A stretch of 64,000 nucleotides of DNA from Epiperipatus broadwayi (lineage: Eukaryota; Onychophora; Udeonychophora; Euonychophora; Peripatidae), in NCBI GenBank assembly GCA_028023455.1, contig JAQFVV010012420.1, forward strand, positions 4,032,001-4,096,000. The letters are read 5' to 3'. The position numbers were made by a program, and so were the translations under genes. Below, in pieces: positions 34,008 to 43,909 of the stretch; position 1 is the first letter of the stretch; each line of letters opens with the position of its first letter. The notes under the pieces are model-generated. The model was not told the origin of the DNA. It worked only from the letters and a program-made list of their open reading frames with translations, and searched no databases.

Positions 34008-34012
34008 ATATC

Positions 34013-34934
34013 TATTACTGGTATTCACTATTAAAAGTTTAACAGACTTTCATATAATCCTTCATCCTTTTTAATATTCGTTTCTTAGATTAATCTAACT
34101 CTATTGGCTAATATAAAAGTAATCTCCATTTAGATTAGATTTCATCTTATATTAAAACATAAATATTAATTCTTTTTAATCATTCTATCATTTGTTCATC
34201 ATTAAGTATATGCTAAATATTTTCTTATTTTAATTTTTCCAAGTTATTCATAACATATCAATTATTCAATTCAACAAGAAAATTAGTTTCAACTAAATTT
34301 ATCACTATTTACAGTCATTATCTTTAACATTCGATAAACTCAATTTATAACTTTTGGAAATTTATATCTATATTTTATCATTGTTCCTCAATTTTAACAC
34401 ATTAATAAAATTATTTATGCTGGCATACCTAGACAAATGTTTTCTTATGCTATAGCAGATATATTTTCCTTTAAATAAATCTAGTTGTCTTTTTCATGCC
34501 TATTCCAAAAAAGAATAATAACTTTAGCTTTTTTTTTAGAATTCCCTTAGATATCATTTTAGTTATGAGTTGATTTTCAGGACTACAATTAAGTCATAAT
34601 AAAGAAACTAGTTTGAACTCACTCCATGACATTAACGATTGCTATAAAATATATTATATCTTTAGACTGCTTTTAACTATTACTTTTACCATTTAAAACT
34701 TAAAATATTTTTAAAACTTTTATACTTTTTTATAGAAAAAAATTGAAACTTTCCTTTTTTATTTTTAATGAATTCAATACCTTGATCATCTGCTCCTTTT
34801 TCTCTTAAAAATGTCAGGATAAAATGATGTCTGAAAACTGCTTAATTAAATTTCATTGGTCAATTATTACTTTTAAATAAATATTTTACAAACAAAATTA
34901 ATTAAAATCATTTCTTTAAAATTAGAATATTAAA
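34013..34934. other. AT-rich non-coding stretch
   Basis: Plus strand poor in G, like 24.6-28.4 kb, so it looks like the other side of the same old DNA that the gypsy element inserted into. No feature supported. Confidence 0.45.
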
Positions 34935-35670
34935 TATGGTTGTTTTCTCATCCCTGATGTTCACCTCAAGATGTCGCTATTTCTAGGTCAGTTCCTAGAA
35001 ATATACCATTTCACTGGCATTCACCCAACAAAAGAGGAAATTTTCTATGCTATAAACACAAAAAAAGAGTCCTCACATTATGTTGGGTGGTGACAGAATC
35101 CAACACAAAGAGACTTCTTTCTATGATAAAACACAAAGAGTTCCTGACAACGGCTGCCGGTTATGGCTTTTTTTTTCTATGCTAAAAGCAAAGAGAAATG
35201 CCTTTATTGGCTGCTGTAGTTGATTTTATTATTCATTTTATTGTAATCTTCGAATATCTATTATCTCTGTAGTTTCGTGTGAGAGTGTGTGTATTTGAGC
35301 CGGTCGTAGTTTTTTAAAATTTGATTAGACATATTTTTTTTTAATGTGATGTAACTTACTTTAGTGTTGTAAGTTTATTAATAATGACATGAAGCTTCCA
35401 TGAGGAATGTGTAACCCTCAAAAAGTTATTTGAAAGGGTATACGCCAGCATTTATTTGACAATCACGCGACAAATAATGTTCTTGTGAGAATTCATTCAA
35501 TAACAAGTAAGATGGCTGCCACCGCCTCTAACTCGAGAGTATTTGAAGCTGTGGCAATTGTCATCAACTGAAGCCAGCGCTGTGGTGTATTTTCAAAAAT
35601 AAAAATATCCTGTTGAAACAGAAAAAGTGTCTTTGTGGTGAGGAAATGCGAATTCATGCTAATAAAGATC

Positions 35671-37076
35671 TGTTATGTCCACCAGTTCTATATAATACTC
35701 GCTGGCGAACAATCTATGCAGTAAGCCAATCTTGCCCTGCCTATATATGCATACAAGAATCATAATCCTTGAGACTAATGCCGGTAGAATAAGAAAAGCA
35801 GATTTAATTACAATAAACTAATATATACATATTTACATGAATACATTAAAACAATCATTATACATTTAGATCAACAAAACCTGAAGGTATACCAAAATAA
35901 GAAGAATAAAGATCTATGTGACCTACTTTATAGTCCCTATTATGCTGACTCTTGGATGTTCGGAGGCCAGCAGTCTGCTACCGTGCTAAATAAGCGACGT
36001 TCAGCGCCTTTCACAGTTCATCTGCATCGAGTAGAACTCCCAGTTTGCTGATGCTTTACACTTGCACTCATTTTGCCAATTCTGATTTTTCTGTATTTGA
36101 TTGGCCAAATCTTGTCCGTCCATCCGTCCTGGTCGGATCAATCCCTCCCAGTTTACTTGCAGAAGCAGATTTAGACTTACGTTTTACTTTGATTGATTAC
36201 CCCTTTTGCAGCCCGATTACTTTTTAATTATTTATTTATCTTGTTGATCTGCAAAGTTCCTTCATTAATTAACATTCCTATCTAAAAGGATTTGTTGTTT
36301 TTTTTTGCTGTTTTACAAAATAACACGGCTATTAAAGTCTAAGATGATTTTAAATTAACGAAGTATTTTTTTTATCTTCACATATATATGTAACTTGCGT
36401 ATGTATATGCGACGATTGATACGTACATACGATTCAATATTAAATCCCCATTTACAACATTTACTATTTAAATAAGCATTTATTTTATATAGCGCATGTT
36501 TATAAATTGTAATACATTAAAGATCAGCCTGTCAAGCTATTGTGCATGCACTTTTTATGAGTGTTAATAATAAATGATTACTTTGACTCCCAACACAAGA
36601 TATAGTATTTAGAAAAGAATAAAATGAATCCACTTATTCTATCCAACCCAAATGCTTATATATGGGCAAATCTTAAGTACTGGAAGTGAAAGCGTGATGA
36701 TAGACCACTCACTTTAAATTACTGTTTACAATATCTGAATTAATGACGTTGATGAAATTATCTAGAATTTACTAAACGTCATTCTCAAATGAAACTTAAA
36801 CATATGTAAATAAGCATTTATTTTATATAGCGCATGTTTATAAATTGTAATACATTAAAGATCAGCCTGTCAAGCTATTGTACCTGTCAAGCATTTGGGT
36901 TGGATAGAATAAGTAGATTCATTTTATTCTTTTCTAAATACTATATCTTGTGTTGGGAGTCAAAGTATTCATTTATTATTAACACTCGTAAAAAGTGCAT
37001 GCACAATAGCTTGACAGGCTGATCGTTAATTACTATTATTATTTTGTGTGTATTTTAATTATACACCTACATAACA
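35671..37076 (-). repeat. Inverted gypsy LTR, split by a nested insertion
   Basis: The sequence from TGTTATGTCC (35671) to about 36468, resuming at 37030 and ending ATAACA (37071-37076), is the reverse complement of the gypsy LTR described at 28.4-34.0 kb. It is more diverged than the two paired LTRs are from each other. The interruption is the foldback element 36469-37029. Confidence 0.85.
36469..37029. mobile_element. Nested foldback element with 8-bp target duplication
   Basis: Inserted in the inverted LTR with an exact duplication TTACTATT (36461-36468; 37030-37037). It begins TAAATAAGCATTTATTTTAT, as does the 20.2 kb element, and contains the same landmark order (AGCCTGTCAAGCTATTG, an ATAAATGA block, TCTAGAATTTACTAAACG). 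The first unit runs to about 36800; a second copy of the start (AATAAGCATTTATTTTATAT, near 36810) follows and then the sequence flips near 36890, so it too is an inverted partial multimer. No ORF. Confidence 0.78.
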
Positions 37077-37195
37077 ATACTTCCCCCAAGTTCGAAGATT
37101 GTCTTTGAACTTAACATAGAATCATTTAATTAAATATTTGGGAGGGTTTATTTTCCTTTTGAGTTGTTGCCGTGAATTATTTTCCACTTGTAGTA
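37077..37195 (-). pseudogene. 3' end of gypsy interior attached to the inverted LTR
   Basis: Reverse complement of the polypurine tract and last 110 bases of the integrase frame of the 28-34 kb element (shared AAAATAAACCCTCCCAAATA and GGAAAATAATTCA). It is cut off at about 37195, where a 50-base piece resembling the LTR start in plus orientation (ATGTATGTGTATCATTAAAA) follows at 37196-37245. Confidence 0.75.
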
Positions 37196-37614
37196 ATGTA
37201 TGTGTATCATTAAAACACATACAAAATCATAATAGTAAATGTTGTCTAAATTACATTACTTTTTATAGATTTATAATTACATATTGCTTTTTAATAAAAT
37301 TATTGATTGACTCTTGTAAAAAATACCGTAACTTTAAAAAGATACACCTAAAGTCAAAAAAAAATTAGAAAAACACCGTAACTTTAAAGACACACACACA
37401 AACTAAAAAATGATATAAGATTAATAAACATTTACAAAAGTGAAAGAATAACATCATATAATAGTATTAGTTACTAGAATATTTTATTACAAATCTAATA
37501 AATCAGATCTTTTTATATCAAATCAATCACAGGTCCGGCCCGAAATCGTTATATGTTTTTGATTAGCATCAACGCCATCCCGCGGCGAACACCAGGGATG
37601 AGAAAATTACCATA

Positions 37615-37879
37615 AATATAATTATATTTTTAATATATGATATTATTAATTGAATTTAAATATAATGTTTAATAATAAATATTTCTGCTTAAATTATATT
37701 ATGATAATTTTAAAATAAATTATTATCTTATAATCAATCCTTCTTTTATTTACTACAATTCTATATATTTAGTTTTTAAAGGAGCATTGCCACAAAAATA
37801 AATCAAGACCAAATTTATCACCACTGCAACTTTCAATGAATCTAATAAATTCTTGCGTGCTTATATTTATGTGAACTGA
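37615..37879. other. AT-rich non-coding stretch
   Basis: No feature seen. Confidence 0.5.
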
Positions 37880-38190
37880 AAAGGTTTCTATATACCTGGA
37901 TGAAATCAAATGCTTCTATGACCTTGGATTAAAATGAAAAGCCTTCTATATTCCTGGATGAAAAAATACTTCTATACATCTGGATGAAATCAAATGCTTC
38001 CTATAAACTTGGATTAAAATCAAATGTTTTTATATACCTGAATGAAATCAAATGCTTCTATGACCATGGATTAAAATGAAAAGGCTTCTATAGACCTGAA
38101 TGAAATCAAATGCTTCTATGACCTTGGATTAAAATGAAAAGGCTTTATATAGCTGGACAAAAACATGCTTCTATATACATGGATACATAT
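37880..38190 (+). repeat. Minisatellite, about 29-bp monomers in a two-monomer higher-order unit
   Basis: Monomers alternate between CTTCTATGACCTTGGATTAA (then AATGAAAAGG) and CTTCTATATACCTGGATGAA (then ATCAAATG). About ten monomers are present, and the two types are themselves related, so the basic repeat is about 29 bp and the working unit about 58 bp. The last monomers are shortened. Confidence 0.85.
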
Positions 38191-39190
38191 CTACACACAT
38201 GATGGAACTTCAATCAAGAAGGATAATTCCCAGCCATCGAGGATTAAGGAGAAGAACTGTGATGTACACGTGGATACAACAGCAACCAGAGTAAACTGTC
38301 AATAAACCTTTTCTTCTTTTTTTTAAGGACTTAGTATCCAAATATTGTTGTTAAATAAATTATTGCTACAAAAAACTAATAACTCTTGTCAGTTTCAATT
38401 CGCATCACTCATCAATTAATGCACTAGTTCACAGGAATCTCATGTCACCTGAGTTATGCCCAGAATAACTTGACATGGGTAAGTAAGGTTGCAGTGAGAT
38501 GGAACTCTAGTGGTGCCATTTGTGAAACCAAACACATTTCTAGATGTTTCCAGTTTCTATGGCACTATATCCTCTGATGAGCAGGAAATATTGTTGTAGG
38601 TGGGGTGATGTCAGAATTGGGGAATGCCAATTGATAGTTCATTTCTGCAATATGCTCATCAGGTAATAAAATCAACCAGAAGAGGGGATGGTAGGCCCGT
38701 CAGGTTACACCATATAAGTAACGATGTTTGTTTGGATTGAAAACTACTGTATTGAAATTATATAATGGATTATAATATAAATAATTATAAATAAAGGATG
38801 GTTATTAAATATCTCTACAGAATTCCATCTTTAATCTTTATGTATTAAGTTATTTATTCATATTATAACAAAATTTATAGCATTACTATTATCCAAATTT
38901 TAAATTTTGGAGCTATAACATATATTTTATATTCTATTTTTACTATGAATAACCAATCAAAAGATTACACACACACACCTTCATTTATGGAACAAAATTT
39001 TAAATTTACTTCTTTATTCTACTTTCAACTTAATAAAAATATAGATTGTGTGGAATTTCCACAACCCCCCCCCCTTAAAAATATTCTGCTATTGCAACAC
39101 AAGAAAACACCTGGTTAGTTTTAAATATTCCTTTTGTTTTATAGTTTTATAATTATCCCCTAATAATAAGAAATAATTCAAGTAAGATAA
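38191..39190. other. Mixed unique sequence, no gene
   Basis: A less AT-rich patch at 38400-38740 has no coding signal. CTCTGATGAGCAGGAAA near 38572 superficially resembles a hammerhead core but lacks stem II. Nothing else supported. Confidence 0.45.
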
Positions 39191-39199
39191 AACTCTTTA

Positions 39200-39660
39200 A
39201 AATCATATTCATTCTACATCTAATACTCTCTTCAAAAGATATTTTTATTACTACATTGATTCAAATAAATCTTTTCATGAAAATAAATTTCATTCTACAT
39301 TGAATCTTTTTTTTTCATTAACAATTCTTGACTTACCCTTTTAGTAACAAATTTCATTTTAGACTTAACTTTATCACTAAATAATGTTTTATAAAATTCT
39401 AGTGAATTATGTAAAATCATTTCACCATAACTAGTCTTCCATTTACAATTAATTTTTTTCCCTGGAAAGAATTTCTCTTTCCATTATTATATCGATCAAA
39501 TACGATCCTTTTCTGAAATACAGATTTCATGTTGCATTTAATCTTTATCTCCTTTATGATACATTCTTGTTTAAGACTAGAGAAATTATACAAATTCATC
39601 TTTTCAGTAATCAGTTTCATTTTACAATTGATATATATATTCTTTTGTGAAGGAATGATT
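39200..39660 (-). pseudogene. Relic with K-I-x-C-x-M-K repeats, related to the 23.5 kb relic
   Basis: Minus-strand translation gives a repeated short motif in several frames: INCKMKLITEKMNLYNF (just below 39635), KIKCNMKSVFQKRIVF (about 39540-39490), KVKSKMKFVTKR (about 39370-39335) and KIQCRMKFIF (about 39310-39280). An open frame of 67 codons (39620-39417) holds the first two. The same motif pattern follows the coiled coil at 23.5 kb, so both loci are remains of one protein family. I do not recognise the family; the regular spacing and basic character suggest a repeat domain in a retroelement-type protein. Confidence 0.4.
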
Positions 39661-41430
39661 GGTAATCAAAACAATTTAATTATAATTGGTAATTTTTGTT
39701 AGTTTTTATCTCCTTAATATTAATTATTATAAACAGATAACATTTAGATTTATACAGTAATCTTAAGAAATTCTGATGTATCAGTGAAATTCTGCCATGA
39801 TGATCAATCAGAAATAGAAATAGCAACATTGCAGTTTACAAAAATGGGTATGAACAACATAATAACTATGTTAAAATAAGTATATCTGTGTGTATATATA
39901 TATATATATATACATTGTGACAGTATAAATAAAAGCATTGACTGTGGCATTGCAAGTATATTCTAACCTGCAAAAATCTGTAAATTAGTAATGATGAGTG
40001 TCGTGCAAGTTAGATGGTTTATTTACAACAGTATGTATGCCACTTCTTTGATCAGTTACAAATGACCTTAAGGCCTGTAGTAAATAATGCAATTACATAA
40101 CAATATTTAAAGTTTTATATTAAAATTTTAAGAGTAACAATGAATATATCTATCACTGACAGATTTTTACATTAACTTCAAAATAAAATAGAGGCATAAA
40201 TAAAATTTTGAGATCAAGGACACCATGGCAATTGATAACAATACTAAGTTTATTGTACATAATATATAATATGAATACCATAATTAAAATACAAAGAAAT
40301 AATAAATTAATACTTATACACTAGTTCTTTACTTTCAATAAAGAAATTTTACAACCTTAAAAAAAATATTTCAGTTATGTTAAAATATGAACTTATGTAA
40401 TATTTTATAATAATATTATTTCAAACCATTTTTATTATTACCAAATAATAATTATAATAATCACATATTTGAATTAATTTTAATTTAGATATTACAATCA
40501 TGAAATGCAGAAGTATATCTATCAAATATTAATACTTAAATCTCCCCACATCTGTTAAAGATATATAAAAAAGTATATCTCTGCTCTATTTGAAGTTAAA
40601 CATATTTAATGCATAGCCAAAATTAATATTTATAATCATTCATTTATTAAATATTTTATGTCTCATATAAATAAGAGTAAAGATTTAACTAAAGCAATAT
40701 GTGTCCCTCAATTTTAATAGGTTCACATAGGCACATGTCAATCATTAATATACATTTTTTTAAATTAATATTTGTTAAATAAAAGGTATTATTACTATTA
40801 TATTTTTTTATAAAATAAATGTTTTTTTTTATTTAACCTAAATGGTATGATATCGAATAATAACTATTAATTGTACTTGTATTCAGGTCCATAGATAATC
40901 TATGTTCAAAGCTGATGACGTGATAAATGAATGGAACTATTACATTAGCTTTGAATATCTGATTTGTTTGTGAACAATAATTTTTTATACCCTTTTTGTT
41001 TCTCAGGTGATTGATGAATATAATCAAATATAAGATATTCTTTAATTTTAAAGACTGAGATTGATTAATACCATTCATCTATTCAACATGTTAAATTTTC
41101 CATTTGATTCCTTGGAAAAATATAGTAGCCAATGAGAGATAGACATCTCACTTCACTCTTATTATCTTAGCAATCCATATTTTTGATTTCTGAGTTATTA
41201 AAATATATAATTAATCCATGATTAAGTTTCACATGAAATTTGAAGTTATTCTCTCCAGTTGTGTCACTCAGTTCAAAGTCTGCTTCCAGTTTTCAAAGAT
41301 CACACTTTTTTACCAATCAGACAATCATTTCAAAAAACTTTTATTGCTTTTCCTGTATTCTAGTTTGTGCTCTTTTAAAATAAACTCATTTGCGTAAATA
41401 AAAATATAAAGAATATTTTATAGATTGTAA
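39661..41430. other. AT-rich non-coding stretch
   Basis: No gene supported; contains a (TA)n run near 39895-39912. Confidence 0.5.
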
Positions 41431-41662
41431 ATTAAAAAAAAAAAAAAAATTAACTGTGATAAAACACAGTTGCTGAAGCTTTAAATATAAAATTATAACA
41501 ATAAAGCTGAGCGCTTTCGGGGGACTTAAGCCTCCATAATCATAGCTCAATACAAAACAAATACAAAATATAAACACTTATTCACAAGCAAAATGCGTAT
41601 CTCAAATAAGATGTAAACTAACTCTAAATAAATAAATAAAATACAATATAAATAAATAAATA

Positions 41663-41932
41663 TTATAAAGTCCATATTTTAGAAATATTAAAACAAGAAT
41701 CCTTTCTATTAATAGCATTAGGATTACCAGCTATAAAACAAGCTTCTTTAACCTTACGCTTTACGTCATTCTTCTCTGTACACACTAATTTTGCCTCTAC
41801 TGGTTGACATAAGTGTCCAGCCTTATTTTCATGTTCCATAAACACTGAATTTCCCAACAATTTAGATTTAGTACGATGATATAAATATTTATGCTGTGAC
41901 ACTCTATTTAAAAATATTGGTTTTAGTTTCAC
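41663..41932 (-). pseudogene. PLE GIY-YIG C-terminal fragment, minus arm
   Basis: The 89-codon open frame has the same translation as the last 89 residues of the plus-arm frame. It lacks the GIY motif because the arm begins just after it. Conserved pieces are RVSQHKYLYHR (helix after the YIG strand), FMEHENKAGH, RKVKEACF (glutamate metal ligand region) and AINRKDSCFNISKIW at the end. Not an independent gene: a truncated inverted copy. Confidence 0.8.
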
Positions 41933-41937
41933 CAGAT

Positions 41938-42226
41938 TGTGGTTCTATTTATTATGGTGAAACTAAAACCAATATTTTTAAATAGAGTGTCACAGCATAA
42001 ATATTTATATCATCGTACTAAATCTAAATTGTTGGGAAATTCAGTGTTTATGGAACATGAAAATAAGGCTGGACACTTATGTCAACCAGTAGAGGCAAAA
42101 TTAGTGTGTACAGAGAAGAATGACGTAAAGCGTAAGGTTAAAGAAGCTTGTTTTATAGCTGGTAATCCTAATGCTATTAATAGAAAGGATTCTTGTTTTA
42201 ATATTTCTAAAATATGGACTTTATAA
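41938..42226 (+). pseudogene. PLE GIY-YIG endonuclease fragment, plus arm
   Basis: CGSIYYGETKTNIF (from 41938) fits the GIY-x(n)-YIG opening of Penelope endonuclease domains. A one-base frameshift in the AATATTTTTAAAT run near 41971-41981 then moves into the frame that carries NRVSQHKYLYHR, FMEHENKAGH, RKVKEACF and the terminal INRKDSCFNISKIW, ending at a TAA at 42224-42226. The reverse transcriptase that normally precedes this domain is absent (5' truncation). In intact elements the endonuclease nicks target DNA to prime reverse transcription. Confidence 0.82.
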
Positions 42227-42450
42227 TATTTATTTATTTATATTGTATTTTATTTATTTATTTAGAGTTAGTTTACATCTTATTTGAGATATGCATTTTG
42301 CTTGTGAATAAGTGTTTATATTTTGTATTTGTTTTGTATTGAGCTATGATTATGGAGGCTTAAGTCCCCCGAAAGCGCTCAGCTTTATTGTTATAATTTT
42401 ATATTTAAAGCTTCAGCAACTGTGTTTTATCACAGTTAATTTTTTTTAAT

Positions 42451-43559
42451 TTATTGATTTTTGTTGAAGTATATACATACATTCTTTTCATTATAGATTG
42501 TAATAATTATTAACCTTCAAGAACAAACATATTAATCCTTTATGCTGTTTATTCTAAACAATACTCAAAAACACTTTTTATATGATAAATTATTTAAATA
42601 TTGGTGTGTGGAATTTTTATTTAATTATTTTTTATCTGTTATCATATGCATCTACACATCATGTATTAACCAAGTTATTTATCCATAGTCAATGCAAATT
42701 ATAATCCTTTATTGGCCATATTTTATATGTCTTAAATAATAATAGTAAGAGCTTTTGTTTTGTTTTTAATACTTTTTAGCCTTCATCTGACCCTCCTAGT
42801 TACAATATATATATGGAGAAATAATTTCTTTGAATTTAAATATATAAAATAAAACAAATTTTAAATATTTTACTAACTCTTTAATGGCTCTTCAGATAAA
42901 TAGCAGAGAAGACATTATTTATCAGGCTATTCAACTTCCAGATGATGAATATTATGCACATTAAAAACTGTATTTATGTATTAATTATAATATGATTTTA
43001 TCAGCAAGTTTAGTTTTAAGATTATACAGTGAACACATTTTAGTGACAGCAATAGAGCTAGAAACCAGAAGTAAATGAAGTCTGTCATTTGAGATAAAAC
43101 TACATTCTATGGCCAAATTACTACTCAAAAAGAATCTTCAAATCATAATTGGCAATCTAGAAAAATAAAATCAAAATCGTAGTAGAGATTTGTAAGAATT
43201 AGCAGCATATAAAATTGTACAGAATATTTTTAAGAAATATTCTGTATCTCTATTCTATATCATTGCATTCTAGAACCATTTGTGTAAATATGGTGTACAC
43301 TAGATGACAGTGCCAACTGGAAACCCAAAATATTTCTGGCTATTGACCTTTATGCAGGAAAAGTAATGATATGCAAATTTCTATTTAATAATCACCTTGA
43401 ATTATTCATGCATATAATTTTAATATTGTAACACCTAAGTTTGATTTCAAGAATATGTTTGTGACAACAGATCAGTATTTATTATATATATGTAATACAA
43501 TATATATAATGGATGTTTTAAATGGAAATCTTTTTTAATGGGTGGAGTTATCCTTAGGC
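42451..43559. other. AT-rich non-coding stretch
   Basis: No feature supported. Confidence 0.5.
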
Positions 43560-43560
43560 C

Positions 43561-43702
43561 AAGAACTTATGTAATACTGACAGTCTTATTGCATTAATAT
43601 CATTTATAAGTACTTAATTCGAAAGCATCCTAAATGATTTTTAATTAAGTACTTATAGATGGATATTAATGTAATAAGACTGTCAATGACACATAGGTTC
43701 TT
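43561..43702. repeat. Long imperfect hairpin
   Basis: The left arm AAGAACTTATGTAATACTGA (43561 on, continuing CAGTCTTATTGCATTAATAT) pairs with the right arm ending ACACATAGGTTCTT (43702), through matching AGTACTTAATT / AATTAAGTACT near the loop. Arms are about 58-70 bp with small bulges. Size and shape fit a small MITE or foldback. A third copy of TTCTAATTAAGTACTTATA-type sequence follows near 43730-43760. Confidence 0.65.
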
Positions 43703-43831
43703 GCCCTGAAGCAGTTTGTTCTAAATTACTTTCTAATTAAGTACTTATAAATAGATAACTTCACCGATTAAAAAAATTTCTATATATATATACAGCTTAG
43801 ATTCAAAATCTTAAGGTTGTTCAAGCATTTT

Positions 43832-43907
43832 AGAATTTTGCCGAAGGTACAGACAAAATTACAGGATTGCCTTTTTGTTTAAATTAATTGGAATTTTGCC
43901 GAAGGTA
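43832..43907 (+). repeat. 16-bp direct repeat about 60 bp apart
   Basis: AATTTTGCCGAAGGTA occurs near 43834 and again near 43891, exactly repeated, with GC content above the surroundings. No element boundaries identified. Confidence 0.6.
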
Positions 43908-43909
43908 GT

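Larger units (their letters stand above)
28439..34012 (+). mobile_element. Ty3/gypsy LTR retrotransposon, structurally complete, coding-dead
   Basis: Long terminal repeats of 778 and 833 bp, both TGTTAT...ATAACA, bracket a 3.95-kb interior. The insertion is flanked by an exact 5-bp target duplication ATATC (28439-28443; 34008-34012). A primer binding site follows the 5' LTR and a purine tract precedes the 3' LTR. Domain order is gag, zinc knuckles, protease, reverse transcriptase, RNase H, integrase, i.e. Ty3/gypsy order. All coding parts contain stops or frameshifts. LTRs differ at roughly 5% of positions where I compared them, plus a 55-60 bp length difference at an AT repeat, so the insertion is not recent. 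Confidence 0.93.
34935..37614. mobile_element. Composite element bounded by a 40-45 bp terminal inverted repeat
   Basis: The left end TATGGTTGTTTTCTCATCCC, continuing TGATGTTCACC, is matched by the right end read on the minus strand, TATGGTAATTTTCTCATCCC, continuing TGGTGTTCGCC, with weaker similarity for about 15 bases more. Between them lie about 730 bp of unique sequence with repeated CTATG(A/C)TA(A)AA and CACAAAGAG motifs, then an inverted gypsy LTR with its own nested insertion. No transposase is visible, so this reads as a non-autonomous DNA transposon that later received other elements. Target duplication is not clear. Confidence 0.6.
41431..42450. mobile_element. Near-perfect 1-kb palindrome of a Penelope-like element 3' end
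   Basis: Two arms of about 500 bp (41431-41934 minus; 41955-42450 plus) are near-identical reverse complements around a 20-base spacer. Each arm encodes the same C-terminal GIY-YIG protein segment followed by the 3' untranslated region with CCCCCGAAAGCGCTCAGC and ending in A/T runs. The two copies point outward (5'-truncated, head-to-head). The spacer and plus arm together carry the GIY motif, which the minus arm lacks. PLEs are known to generate such inverted 5'-truncated dimers. The high identity of the arms suggests recent formation or ongoing gene conversion. Confidence 0.85.

Noticed and set aside
38560-38640. CTCTGATGAGCAGGAAA and, on the minus strand, CTGATGAGCATATTGCAGAAA as hammerhead candidates
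   Set aside because: The first lacks stem II; the second lacks a stem I across the cleavage site. Neither closes a hammerhead fold.
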